Below, one piece after another: positions 27,003 to 36,221 of a stretch of 64,000 nucleotides of DNA (the first letter of the stretch is position 1; every line of letters begins with the position of its first letter). Under the pieces are notes generated by a model, which worked only from the letters and a program-made list of their open reading frames with translations, was not told the DNA's origin and ran no database searches. The position numbers and the translations under genes were made by a program. Source of the DNA: Paracoccus sp041927875 (GTDB taxonomy: Bacteria > Pseudomonadota > Alphaproteobacteria > Rhodobacterales > Rhodobacteraceae); the NCBI RefSeq assembly GCF_041927875.1, contig NZ_JBHFHN010000010.1; one strand, given 5' to 3'.

Positions 27003-27401
27003 ATGCAGATCGTGGCGCTTTACCTGTCCACATTGGTGATCTTTCTGGTCATCGACGCCATCGGCATCACCCTGTTGATCAAGCCGGTGTTTCAGACCCA
27101 TGTCGGGCATCTGCTGGCCGATCCGATGCGAATCGGCCCGGCGGTGATCTTTTACCTGGGCTATATCGCCGGGCTTTTGTATTTCGTCTCGGTCCCCGCG
27201 CTGGAACGCGGCGCCGCGGGCCAGGCGCTACTGCGCGGCGCGATCCTGGGCCTGCTGTGCTACGCCACCTATGAGTTCACCAATTTCGCCACCCTGCGCG
27301 ACTGGTCGGTGCGCCAGGTGTTGATCGACACCACTTGGGGCGGGGTGCTGACCGGATTTTCGGCCTGGGCCGGGCTGACCGTCACCCGCTGGCTGTCATG
27401 A
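27003..27401 (+). CDS. DUF2177 membrane protein
   Basis: A 132-residue protein with about four membrane segments and the DUF2177 pattern: FLVIDAIGITLL, FYLGYIAGLLYFVSVPAL, CYATYEFTNFATLRDW and DTTWGGVLTG. The function of the family is unknown. ATG 27003 was chosen because the first helix starts two residues later. Its stop overlaps the start of a truncated SDR-like gene by four bases, so the two once formed an operon. Confidence 0.85.
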   Translation: MQIVALYLSTLVIFLVIDAIGITLLIKPVFQTHVGHLLADPMRIGPAVIFYLGYIAGLLYFVSVPALERGAAGQALLRGAILGLLCYATYEFTNFATLRDWSVRQVLIDTTWGGVLTGFSAWAGLTVTRWLS

Positions 27402-27547
27402 CGGCTCTGATCCTGGGCGACAGCGGCACCATCGGTGCGGCACTGGGACAGGCGCCGCGGGCGCGCGGTGATCAGGTGATCGACGGGCCGACCCCCGCCG
27501 ACACCGGTAGCTTTTTCGACGGGCGCGCCAAACGGGTCGAGGGGTAG
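27398..27547 (+). pseudogene. 5' fragment of an SDR-type reductase gene
   Basis: The 49-residue frame starts MTALILGDSGTIGAAL, the nucleotide-binding beginning of small short-chain dehydrogenases (usual pattern GASGGIG). Homology is lost after about 25 residues and a stop follows at 27545-27547, close to the IS481 remnant. The original gene should have about 220-240 codons, so it is a truncated remnant, probably cut by the insertion. Confidence 0.55.
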
Positions 27548-27551
27548 CGCC

Positions 27552-28712
27552 CTAGCTGTTTGCTCCCACGGTTTGATGGTGTGATCCTTACGAAGGGATG
27601 GAAGGATGCCTCATGGGACAAGTTCGTCACGGAAGCGCCACGACCACGCACGCCGTCAGAGCAGCAATCGAGGGTCTGCCCGCCATCGGTCCGAGGGCCG
27701 ACCCGAATGATCGCAAGCTTCGCTCGCGACGCTGAGCCGGGATGTCGGGATCAATCCCAAGACGGTTGCGAAGTGGCGCAAGCGGCAGACGGTCGATGAT
27801 CTCAAGACCGGCCCAAAGGCGCCACGTTCGACGGTCCTCACGGAGGCTGAGGAGGCGGCCATCGTCGCGTTTCGGCGCCACACGCTGCGGCCGGTTGATG
27901 ACTGTCTCTAAGCCCTCCAACCCTCGATCCCACACCTGACACGCTCGGCACTGCACCGCTGTCTACAGCGGCATGGCATCTCACGCCTGCCTGACGTCGA
28001 GGGCGACAAGCCGAAGTGGTCGAAGTTCAGACGCTACCCGATCGGGTTCGGGCATTCTCTCGGACCAATGGCGTTCATGTCCTCACTCCACATAGACATC
28101 GCTGAGCGATAGACTGCGGAAGGAAAGCTCTTCCTGTTCGTTGGCATCGACCGCACGAGCAAGTTTGCCGTGACCCAGCTCGTAGAGAAAGCTGACAGGA
28201 AGACGGCCTGGAAGTTCCTGCAACACGTGCTCGAAGCCGTGCCATGTCAGGTCCACATCATTCTAACCGATCGAGCCATTGAAGGCGCCATTGGTTCAAG
28301 CCCAATGGCGAGGGGCATTCAGTTCGCCGAGCAGCCCCGGAACCGGAGCACCGCGTATTCACAGCCAATGCGCTTTGACATGGTCTGTGAGGCAAACGGG
28401 ATTGAGCACTGACCGACCAAACCCAACCATCCCTGGAGTTCCGAGGATCAGAAAACAGTCCGGGGGACTGTTTTCCCGAGGGACGGACAGGTCGAGCGGA
28501 TGAACCGCACGATCAAGGAGGCCACGGTCAAACGCTTCCATTACGACACCCATGATCAGCTGCGAACGCACCTCTCGGACTTCATGCCAGCATACACCTT
28601 CGCGCGTCGGCGCAAGACGCCAGGGGGCCTCACGCCATACGAATACATCTGCAAGAACTGGACATCAGAGCCTGACAGATTCATCCTGAACCCGATCCAA
28701 CAGATGCCGGGA
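27552..28712 (+). mobile_element. Degenerate IS481-family insertion sequence
   Basis: The transposase start is MGQVRHGSATTTHAVRAAIE at 27613, but the frame is broken several times. About 35-40 extra bases interrupt it near 27670, there is a TAA nonsense codon at 27908-27910 (in DDCL-stop-ALQPS), a second break near 28060-28110 and a palindromic insertion near 28272-28312. Later parts are clear: FVGIDRTSKFAVTQLVEKAD, MNRTIKEATVKRFHYD (28500), and the end GGLTPYEYICKNWTSEPDRF. It cannot encode an active transposase. Terminal repeats are not evident. Confidence 0.85.
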
Positions 28713-29541
28713 CTGGACATTGCCTCCTGGCGATCGGTCCGTTGCCGCAGCCGGGCGCGGGCGGCATCGTCCACGCCCTCGGTCATTGTCCCACGCGACT
28801 TGGCGGCGGTCCACTGTGCGACGAGGTCCAGCGCATCCCGCGGGCCGCGAAGCTCAGACCTCAGCGCATTTTGGGAAATCTCATCAAACAGCGGCTTCGC
28901 CTGGGGGATATTCTCCTGCGCTGCAAGAGTGCGAATGTCAGCGGGCCCAAGGTTCAACAGTGCGACGCGCTGCCAATCCTCTCTCTCCGGCGGGTCTTGG
29001 CGGGGGGCATCCGGCAAGTCTTCAAAGGCGGGGCGATCATCGGGGCGCTGCGGAACGTGCAGCGTCGCCCGCATCACCGCCTCATCAAACGGGATCGGCC
29101 GGCTGGTCAAGACAATGGTCGCCGGGTCAAGCTGCGCCGCGATGTCTTGCCGCAACTTGGTCAGCGCTGTGGCGAGTCGCCTATGGGTCAGTTGCAGTTC
29201 GTCGATCGAATCCAGAAAGAAAAAGGCTTCGGCGATCTCGCCCCTGCGCCATGCCTCAAACCAATCGTGATCTTCGGGGTCCAGGCAGCCGGTCACCCCC
29301 GCGGTCGCGACCTCGTTCAGATCCAGATAGAACGCTGCGTTCCCCTGCCCCCATAGCCGCCGCTGCTGCGCCCGGCACTTATGGCTTTTGCCAGCCCCCG
29401 CCTCTGCGATGATCAGGATGCGCTGCGATCCCAGAACGTTGTCTCAGCTTACCCAAAGACATCGCCGAATCCGAGACTGGCCCCGGCATGCAGCGCGTCC
29501 CCGGTTTCATCGTTCACGTCACCAAAACGGCTTTCAATCAT
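28713..29541 (-). pseudogene. Broken NACHT/STAND-type ATPase gene
   Basis: The ATG at 29541 opens MIESRFGDVNDETGD and stops after 30 codons (TAA); the frame resumes after a shift of one or two bases. The second part has Walker A AEAGAGKS (near 29385-29410), LDLNEVA, Walker B FFFLDSIDEL and the sensor-like VLTSRPIPFD, followed by about 120 residues before the IS481 end. The 3' part is missing. STAND ATPases with this pattern often act in conflict or signalling systems, but this copy is dead. Its ATG overlaps the Fic fragment stop by eight bases, so both were one operon. Confidence 0.7.
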
Positions 29542-29945
29542 GTGGTTGATCCAGTTTCGGCACGTCCAGAAAATAGCGGGTATGCCGACGCTCGCCCTCG
29601 CGACGCAGCGCACGCTTCCCCAGCAGGTCGGCCAAGTCCCGCGTCACGGTCGCCCCGTGGGCGCCGGTGATCTGGGCGTAATTGGCCGCACTCAGGCCAC
29701 CAGCAAACCCATCCGGCTCGGCCCTGAATAACCGATCCAGGGCCTTTTCCTGCCGTGCGTTCAACCGGCCCTTCAAAAATTCAAACATCTTTGCCTTGTC
29801 GATCACGCAGGTCAGCTTGTGCTCGCTCAGCGCCTGCGCTCGCAGCGCGGTCCGGGCGAACCACATCAGCCAGTCGGTGACCTCCAGCCGGCGATCTGCG
29901 GCCTCAAGCGCCTCGTAATAGCCCTTCTTGTCGCGCGAAATCGCC
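29534..29945 (-). pseudogene. 3' fragment of a Fic-family protein gene
   Basis: About 135 residues match the C-terminal end of large Fic/DOC proteins: YYEALEAADRRLEVTDWLMWF, then a winged-helix part with NARQEKALDRLFRAEPDGFAGGL, TGAHGATVTRDLADLL and RRHTRYFLD. The catalytic HPFXXGNGR motif and all upstream parts are missing; the homology ends abruptly near 29945 where the opposite-strand HTH fragment starts. The intact gene would have about 370 codons. Confidence 0.7.
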
Positions 29946-30355
29946 TACGACAGCGCGATAAGGCTGGGTTGGCCGAGGGCAGCGGGCTGGCCTTCGTGCC
30001 GATGGGCAGTTTCGGGCGGCGGGTCTGGCATGGCGCGGCGTCGGTGGCCGAGCGGCTGGGCGATCACCACCGTGCGGTCGCCGATGGCGCGACCGCCGCG
30101 CGGCGGACGCTGATGCGGCTGCGCGATTGGGCGGCGCGGGCGCGGGACGCCACGGCGGCGATCAAGGGCGACAACGCCGCCCGCATCATCGCGGCGCTGA
30201 TGGCGCGGCCCTTGGCCTCGACCGAGGCGGTGGAACAGGCCGCCGCCATCAGCCGCGGCACCGCCGAACGCCTGCTGGCGCGGATGGCTGGCATGGGCCT
30301 GGTGCGCGAGGTCACGGGGACGCGCCGGTTCCGGCTGTGGACGGCGGCGACATGA
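29946..30355 (+). pseudogene. 3' fragment of a helix-turn-helix protein (DUF1612-like, tentative)
   Basis: The frame ending at TGA 30353-30355 encodes a helical region and a C-terminal winged helix (RIIAALMARPLASTEAVEQAAAIS in the recognition region, then GLVREVTGTRRFRLW). This resembles the end of plasmid-borne DUF1612/RHE_PE00001 proteins, an assignment from memory of the pattern only. No start codon of its own is credible because homology begins at the junction with the Fic fragment. Its stop overlaps the following WGR-type start by four bases. Confidence 0.45.
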
Positions 30356-30486
30356 TCCTGCGACGCGCCGATCCGGCTCGGAACATGGACCGCTGGTATC
30401 GGCTGGAGGTCGCGGCGGATCTGTTCAGGGGCGGCATCCCAGGTTTCGCCAGCATTCCGCATGTCCGGCCATGGCCCCGGATATGA
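30352..30486 (+). pseudogene. 5' fragment of a WGR-domain protein gene
   Basis: The 44-codon frame begins MILRRADPARNMDRWYRLEVAADLF, which matches the start of small WGR-domain proteins (DPARNM-X-RFYRLEV-X2-DLFGGW). After residue 25 the sequence no longer fits and the diagnostic Trp-Gly-Arg triad is lacking. It is therefore a truncated remnant cut near 30428. The overlap with the upstream HTH fragment shows that they came as a pair. Confidence 0.5.
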
Positions 30487-30524
30487 ATGCCCGGCCAGCG
30501 GATCGCAGGATACGACCCGCGCGG

Positions 30525-32732
30525 TCAGGCGGACATTCCCAGCAAGGGCTGGCCGTTGCGGGCGTGCCGCAGCGCCATCTGTCGCGCCACCCGGCCCGAC
30601 ACGAACGGCCGCGCGCTGGTCGGCGGAGGCGCCCGGTGCAGTTCGGGGAAGATCGCGTGGATTTCGGCCAGGGCGGCAGCGCCGACCGTCTTCAGCGCCT
30701 CGGGCCCGGTGTAAAGCGACTCTGCCTCGGCACCGTTGGCATAGACGATCTGATGGCTGTCGAACAGGAAATGCACATAGGTGACGCTGTCCACCTCTGC
30801 GATCTCGATGCCGTCGATCTGGCAAAGCTGCCGGGCGGCGACCAGCACCTCGGGCGCGCCAAACATCCGCTGCGCGATGCGTGACCGCACAAGAAGGCGG
30901 TGCTGCGGGCTGACGATCAGATCGGCCAGCGGCAGGCCATGACCCAAGGCACCCGCGCGGATGCGGATCGGGCGCAGGTTTGGCATCAGGGCCAGATCCC
31001 CGGCGACCAGCCGACGCTGCCCGATCCAGCGCAAGGGCTGGCATCCTGCATCGCGGGTGCGCACCATGTCGCCCACCTTCAGATCCCCGGCGGCAAGGGG
31101 GCCGCGATCGGTCTGGATCAGCGTGGCCGCGTCAAAGCACAGCACGTTGGTATTGTCCCAGGCCAGATCCTTGGCCGCGACAGGGTTGATGCCATCGGCC
31201 AGCAGCCGCAGCGACAGGCTTGGCAGCACCGTGCCATTGACCGTCTGGCCGCGAAGATCGTTCAACACGCCGTCATCGGCCAGATCGGCGCGCATCCAGC
31301 CCAGGGCATTGGCATAGGGTGCAAGCCCCTGCGCGATCCGCTGCTGATTTATCAGCGCAAGATTGGCGCTGTTGTAATAGGCCGTGCCCAGATCGACGAA
31401 ATCATTGTTGTCGCGTTTGCCATCACCGATGGTCCCACCGCTGGCGGTGTTGAAATCAAGGATCGTGTCGCCGTCACCGGCAATGAACGTGTCGAACCCT
31501 TCGCCGCCGCGCAGCAGGTCGGCCCCGGCGCCGCCGTCCAACAGGTCGTTGCCCGCGCCGCCGTCCAGCGTATCGCTGCCGTCGCCGCCGCGCAGGGTGT
31601 CGTTGCCCTCGGCCCCGAAAAGAAGGTCGTCACCCTGATCGCCGAACAAAAGGTCGTTGCCATCGCCGCCGTCCAGCGTGTCGTTGCCATCACCCCCATA
31701 CAGCGTGTCGCGCCCGGCATCGCCAGACAGGCTGTCATTGCCGCCGCCGCCGCTGACCAGATCGTCGCCGGCGCCGCCCTCGGCGGTATCGTCGCCGTCC
31801 TCGGCATAGATCGTGTCATTGCCATCGCCGCCGCGCACCAGATCGTTGCCGCCGCCTGCCCAGACCCGGTCATTGCCCTCGCCCGCATCGATCACATCGG
31901 CGCCGGTCAGGCTGGAACCCGCATTGGCGCTGTCGCCAAAGATCTGGTCGTCGCCCGCGCCGCCCAGCAGCGTGTCATTGCCCGCGCCGCCGATCAGCAG
32001 GTCATTGTCGGCATCGCCACTGATCAGGTCATCGCCATTGCCGCCATCCAGACGGTCGGCACCCTCGCCGCCATACAGGCGGTCGTCACCATCGGCACCG
32101 GCGATCGTGTCATTGCCGTCGCCGCCATGCACCGTGTCATTGCCGCTGCCGGCGTTGATCGTGTCGGCATGGGCGCTGCCGGTCACACGATCGTCGCCGG
32201 CATCAGTGCGCAGGTTCAGCCCGCCACCCGAGGTGGTGGCGTCGATCGTGTCATTGCCGGTGCCGGTGGCGATGATCTCGATCCCGCTGAACGTCGTGGT
32301 GGCAGCCGAAATGGCCGAGGTCGACGTGCCCGACCCCGCCGCCCCGGAAAGCGTCAGCGCATAGGCCGTGCCGCCCAGAAACAGCAGTTGATCGGTGCCC
32401 TCGCCGCCGATGATCGTATCGGCACCGATCGTGTCGGTGTCACGAATGAAGAAGCGATCATTGCCCGCGCCGCCATCCAGCAGATCGCTGCCCGGCCCGC
32501 CATCAAGCTGGTCGTCACCGACCCCACCCAGCAGAACGTCATCGCCATCCTGGCCGTAAAGTGAATCGTTGCCGGCGTCGCCGTGGATCGTGTCATTGCC
32601 GGTGTTGGCCTGGTTCGAGGCGCGCGAATTGCCCCCGAAAATCTCGTCATTGCCGTCGCCGCCACTGATCGAGTCATTGGCCGGGCCGCCGTGGATCGAG
32701 TCGTTGCCGCTGGTGCCGACGATGGTCGCCAT
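30525..32732 (-). CDS. RTX calcium-binding protein with C-terminal Hint domain
   Basis: A 735-residue acidic protein. Residues 1-430 are packed with GGXGXDXLX nonapeptide repeats (for example GGDGNDTLDGG), which fold into calcium-binding beta rolls after type I secretion. From C532 (CFDAATLIQTDRG) starts a Hint_2 domain with the block SPQHRLLVRS, the self-processing fold shared with inteins and hedgehog proteins. ATG 32732 was chosen because MATIVGTSGNDSI is the typical start. No type I secretion genes are adjacent. Its job may be surface or biofilm related, which is inference from the family. Confidence 0.9.
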   Translation of the reverse strand: MATIVGTSGNDSIHGGPANDSISGGDGNDEIFGGNSRASNQANTGNDTIHGDAGNDSLYGQDGDDVLLGGVGDDQLDGGPGSDLLDGGAGNDRFFIRDTDTIGADTIIGGEGTDQLLFLGGTAYALTLSGAAGSGTSTSAISAATTTFSGIEIIATGTGNDTIDATTSGGGLNLRTDAGDDRVTGSAHADTINAGSGNDTVHGGDGNDTIAGADGDDRLYGGEGADRLDGGNGDDLISGDADNDLLIGGAGNDTLLGGAGDDQIFGDSANAGSSLTGADVIDAGEGNDRVWAGGGNDLVRGGDGNDTIYAEDGDDTAEGGAGDDLVSGGGGNDSLSGDAGRDTLYGGDGNDTLDGGDGNDLLFGDQGDDLLFGAEGNDTLRGGDGSDTLDGGAGNDLLDGGAGADLLRGGEGFDTFIAGDGDTILDFNTASGGTIGDGKRDNNDFVDLGTAYYNSANLALINQQRIAQGLAPYANALGWMRADLADDGVLNDLRGQTVNGTVLPSLSLRLLADGINPVAAKDLAWDNTNVLCFDAATLIQTDRGPLAAGDLKVGDMVRTRDAGCQPLRWIGQRRLVAGDLALMPNLRPIRIRAGALGHGLPLADLIVSPQHRLLVRSRIAQRMFGAPEVLVAARQLCQIDGIEIAEVDSVTYVHFLFDSHQIVYANGAEAESLYTGPEALKTVGAAALAEIHAIFPELHRAPPPTSARPFVSGRVARQMALRHARNGQPLLGMSA

Positions 32733-33086
32733 GACATCCGCCCCCTGGAAAATGGTCCGCCGAACGCCCTTGGCGACAGCCCCCAAATATATTTCGACAA
32801 AAAATCAATTTGTAGAAAGATTTTAGCCTTGTCAATAACCTCAAAGGCAGGCAAACGATTTGCGCCCGACAGCAGGTGCGGGCGGGCGTAGAATGCGGAT
32901 CGGCGGCGGCGATGACCCTTGGCCTGAGCCGCATTCCAACGGCGGGGATGGTCTGGCGCACCTCAAGGATGACTGACGGATGGCGCGGCGACATCCTGCC
33001 CTGACCCTGCGGCATGTTGACATGCCCGTGACCCGTCCATAGCCTGATTTCCTGACTCTTTGCTGTAGATTTGGGAGGATCGGCAC
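32733..33086. promoter_or_regulatory. Divergent upstream region of the RTX-Hint and TAXI genes
   Basis: No gene is seen in these 354 bases. The part next to the RTX gene (32785-32830) is very AT-rich, with AAATATATTT and, on the minus strand, TTGATT 14 bases before it, which may be the RTX promoter. TTGACA at 33017-33022 may serve the plus-strand TAXI gene, although no good -10 box follows at 17 bases. GGGAGGA (33073-33079) is the ribosome site of the TAXI gene. Confidence 0.4.
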
Positions 33087-34043
33087 ATGGGTGTCCGCAT
33101 GACTTTTTCACGCCTTGCCGTGGCCGCGTCGCTGGCCGTCGCGCCGGTGGCCGTCAGCGCCGCTGATTTCATCAACATCCTGACCGGGGGCACCTCGGGC
33201 GTGTATTACCCGCTGGGGGTGGCGCTGTCGAAAATCTATGGCGAGGGGATCGAGGGTGCGCGCGTACAGGTGCAGGCCACCAAGGCCAGCGTCGAGAACC
33301 TGAACCTGCTCCAGCAGGGCAAGGGCGAACTGGGCTTTTCGCTGGGCGATTCCGTCAAGATGGCGGTCGAGGGTGACGCCGAGGCGGGCTTCAAGGCGCC
33401 GCTGGACAAGCTGCGCGGCATTGCCGCGATCTATCCGAACTATATCCAGATCGTCGCCAGCCAGGAATCGGGTATCAAGACGCTGGCCGATCTGAAGGGA
33501 AAGTCGCTGTCGGTCGGCGCGCCGCGTTCGGGCACCGAACTGAACGCCCGCGCCATCCTGGCCGCCGCCGGGATGAGCTATGACGACCTGTCCAAGGTCG
33601 AATACCTGCCCTTCGCGGAATCGGTCGAACTGATGAAGAACCGCCAGATCGACGCGACGCTGCAATCGGCGGGCCTTGGCGTGGCCTCGCTGAAGGATCT
33701 GGCGACCTCGGTGCCGGTGCAGGTCGTTGCTGTCCCCGTCGAGGTGGCCGAGAAGTTGGGCGCGCCCTATCAGGCGTCCGAGATCCCGGCGGGCACCTAT
33801 GACGGGCAGGAGGCGGCGGTGGCAACCGTGTCGGTCATCAACTTCCTGGTCAGCCACGACGGTGTGTCCGACGATCAGGCCTATCAGATGACGAAGCTGT
33901 TGTTCGACAATGCCGAGGCGCTGAAAACCGCCCATGCCGCCGCCGGGGCGATCGACCTGCAAAAGGCCGCGACCGCGATGCCGGTGCCGCTGCATCCGGG
34001 TGCCAAGCGGTTCTATGACGAACAGGGTGTCAAGACCGAGTGA
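33087..34043 (+). CDS. TAXI-family TRAP transporter solute-binding protein
   Basis: A 318-residue periplasmic protein with a signal peptide ending near VAVSAADF. The TAXI signature is clear: INILTGGTSGVYYPLG, ATKASVENLNLL, and IVASQESGIKTLADLKGKSLSVGAPRSGTE. It catches the substrate (family members take glutamate, oxoacids or similar) for the membrane part downstream. A terminator stands between this gene and the permease, which would give an excess of binding protein. Confidence 0.93.
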   Translation: MGVRMTFSRLAVAASLAVAPVAVSAADFINILTGGTSGVYYPLGVALSKIYGEGIEGARVQVQATKASVENLNLLQQGKGELGFSLGDSVKMAVEGDAEAGFKAPLDKLRGIAAIYPNYIQIVASQESGIKTLADLKGKSLSVGAPRSGTELNARAILAAAGMSYDDLSKVEYLPFAESVELMKNRQIDATLQSAGLGVASLKDLATSVPVQVVAVPVEVAEKLGAPYQASEIPAGTYDGQEAAVATVSVINFLVSHDGVSDDQAYQMTKLLFDNAEALKTAHAAAGAIDLQKAATAMPVPLHPGAKRFYDEQGVKTE

Positions 34044-34050
34044 CGCCCCC

Positions 34051-34077
34051 GGCCCGGCAGCCGTGCCGGGCCTTTTT
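34051..34077 (+). terminator. Intra-operon terminator after the TAXI binding protein
   Basis: GGCCCGGCA (34051-34059), loop GCCG, TGCCGGGCC (34064-34072), then TTTTT (34073-34077). This is a textbook rho-independent terminator with a 9-bp stem, placed inside the TAXI-TRAP operon between binding protein and permease. Confidence 0.85.
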
Positions 34078-34112
34078 CCGTGATGTTCCAGATTGTTGCT
34101 GCCGGGGGATTG

Positions 34113-36221
34113 ATGACACCGCAGACCGAAGCCAACCACCCCGCGCCTGCCGGCAACGGCGATCTGGGGCTGCATGACCCGCTGGCCGAAAGCTTTCCCG
34201 CCAGCCTTCAGGGGCGGCTTCTGTTCTGGATCGCCGTGGTGTTTTCGCTGTTCCAGATCGGGTCGGCGGCGCATCTGTTCGACCTGCCCAGCCAGATCCT
34301 GCGCGCCGTCCATGTCGGCTTTCTGACCGCGCTGACCTTTCCCCTGGTGGCGGCGATCGGGCGGCGCGGGCCGGGCGTGCAGGCGATCGCCTGGGCCTTG
34401 GCCTTGGCCGGGATCGCCGTCGCCGCCTATCAGTGGATCGAATACCGCGACCTGATCTTTCGTGAGGGCGACCCGAACCAGATGGATCTGGTGATGGGAT
34501 CGCTGGCCCTGATCGTGGTGTTTGCCGCCGCCTGGGCCATCATGGGTCCGGCGCTGCCGATCATTGCCGGGCTGTTCCTGGCCTATTGCCTGTTCGGCCA
34601 GCACCTGCCCGCTCCGCTGGATCACCGCGGCTATGCCTTTTGGCAGGTCATCACCCACATGGCCTATGGCACCGAAGGCATCTATGGCATCCCGACCTAT
34701 GTCAGCTCGACCTACATCTTTCTGTTCATCCTGTTCGGCGCGTTTTTGGAACGCGCGGGCATGGTGCGGCTGTTCACCGATGTCAGCCTGGGGCTGGTCG
34801 GGCATCGCATGGGCGGCGCGGCCAAGGTGGCGGTCGTGTCCTCGGGGATGATGGGCACGATCTCGGGGTCGGGGGTCGCCAATGTGGTGACGACGGGTCA
34901 GTTCACCATCCCGCTGATGAAGCGTTTCGGCTATCGCCCGGCCTTTGCCGGGGGCGTCGAGGCGACGGCCAGCATGGGCGGGCAGTTGATGCCACCGGTG
35001 ATGGGTGCCGTCGCCTTCATCATGGCCGAGACCTTGGGCGTGAAATACATCGAGGTGGTCAAGGCCGCGCTGATCCCGGCGATCCTGTATTTCGCCTCGG
35101 CCTTCTGGATGGTGCATCTTGAGGCCGGCAAACGCGACCTGCGCGGCATGTCGCGGGACGCGCTGCCATCGGCGATGCAGGCGCTGCGCGATGGCTGGTA
35201 TCTGATCCTGCCGCTGGCGGTGCTAGTCTGGCTGCTGTTTTCAGGGTTCACGCCGCTGTTCGCCGGCACCGTGGGCCTTGCGCTGACGATGATGCTGATC
35301 CTGGGGGCATCGGCGGTTCTGGGCCTGCCGCAGGGCGTGCTGCGGGTGATCTTCTGGGTCGGGCTGGGGCTGATGGCCGCCTGGCTGATGTCGGTGTCCG
35401 AGGTCTGGCTGTGGTATGGCGTTCTGGGTCTGGTGGCGCTGTGCCTGCTGACCATGGCCGGGCGCGGCACCATTGCCCAGGTGATCGACAGCCTGGCCGA
35501 GGGCGCGAAAACCGCCCTGCCGGTGGGCGTGGCCTGCGCCCTGGTGGGCATCATCATCGGCACCATGACGCTGACCGGGGCGGCCAATACCTTCGGCATC
35601 TTCATCGTGGGCGTGGGCGAAAGCTCGCTGTTTCTGTCGCTGGTGCTGACGATGCTGACCTGCATCTTGCTGGGGATGGGGATTCCGACGATCCCGAACT
35701 ATATCATCACCTCGTCCATCGCCGGGCCTGCGCTGCTGGAATTGGGGGTGCCGCTGATCGTCAGCCATATGTTCGTGTTCTATTTCGGCATCCTGGCCGA
35801 CCTCACCCCGCCGGTCGCCCTGGCCTGCTTTGCCGCCGCGCCGATCGCGCGCGAAAGCGGGCTGCGCATCAGCCTTGAGGCCGTCAAGGTCGCCGCCGCG
35901 GGCTTCGTGATCCCGTTCATGGCCGTGTATACCCCGGCGCTGATGCTGCAACCGGGCGGCGCCCTAGCCGAGGCCATCGGCTTTGTGCCCGCCGTCATCT
36001 ACATCGTGGTGAAATGCGTGATGGCCATCGCCCTGTGGGGGGTTGCGGTGATCGGCTGGCTGGGTCGCCCGCTGCCGATCTGGCAACGCGCCCTGGCGAT
36101 GGTCGCGGCCTTCACCCTGATCGCGGCGCTGCCGATCACCGATGAGATCGGCTTTGCCCTGGTGGCGGCCTTTGCGCTGATCTGGTGGCGCGGACGCGCA
36201 AAGGATCGGGCTGCGGCATGA
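34113..36221 (+). CDS. TRAP transporter fused permease (TAXI type)
   Basis: A 702-residue protein joining the small and large membrane subunits (DctQ and DctM type), as usual in TAXI systems. Many membrane segments are visible. The large-subunit motifs are SSTYIFLFILFGAFLERAG, SSGMMGTISGSGVANVVTTG and GMGIPTIPNYIITSS. It imports the substrate using a sodium or proton gradient. ATG 34113 follows a GGGGGA ribosome site; upstream GTG 34080 and ATG 34083 lie directly at the terminator and are less likely. Its stop overlaps the DUF1850 start. Confidence 0.93.
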   Translation: MTPQTEANHPAPAGNGDLGLHDPLAESFPASLQGRLLFWIAVVFSLFQIGSAAHLFDLPSQILRAVHVGFLTALTFPLVAAIGRRGPGVQAIAWALALAGIAVAAYQWIEYRDLIFREGDPNQMDLVMGSLALIVVFAAAWAIMGPALPIIAGLFLAYCLFGQHLPAPLDHRGYAFWQVITHMAYGTEGIYGIPTYVSSTYIFLFILFGAFLERAGMVRLFTDVSLGLVGHRMGGAAKVAVVSSGMMGTISGSGVANVVTTGQFTIPLMKRFGYRPAFAGGVEATASMGGQLMPPVMGAVAFIMAETLGVKYIEVVKAALIPAILYFASAFWMVHLEAGKRDLRGMSRDALPSAMQALRDGWYLILPLAVLVWLLFSGFTPLFAGTVGLALTMMLILGASAVLGLPQGVLRVIFWVGLGLMAAWLMSVSEVWLWYGVLGLVALCLLTMAGRGTIAQVIDSLAEGAKTALPVGVACALVGIIIGTMTLTGAANTFGIFIVGVGESSLFLSLVLTMLTCILLGMGIPTIPNYIITSSIAGPALLELGVPLIVSHMFVFYFGILADLTPPVALACFAAAPIARESGLRISLEAVKVAAAGFVIPFMAVYTPALMLQPGGALAEAIGFVPAVIYIVVKCVMAIALWGVAVIGWLGRPLPIWQRALAMVAAFTLIAALPITDEIGFALVAAFALIWWRGRAKDRAAA

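Noticed and set aside
28556..29296. An intact 246-codon gene for a NACHT-like protein
   Set aside because: Its last part runs into the antisense of the IS481 remnant and its first part is out of frame with the Walker A region start; it is a fragment of a broken gene.
31500..32720. Dense short repeats resembling a repeat array or VNTR
   Set aside because: They are coding repeats (GGXGXDXLX) of the RTX protein on the minus strand, with varied codons; not a CRISPR and not perfect tandem DNA.
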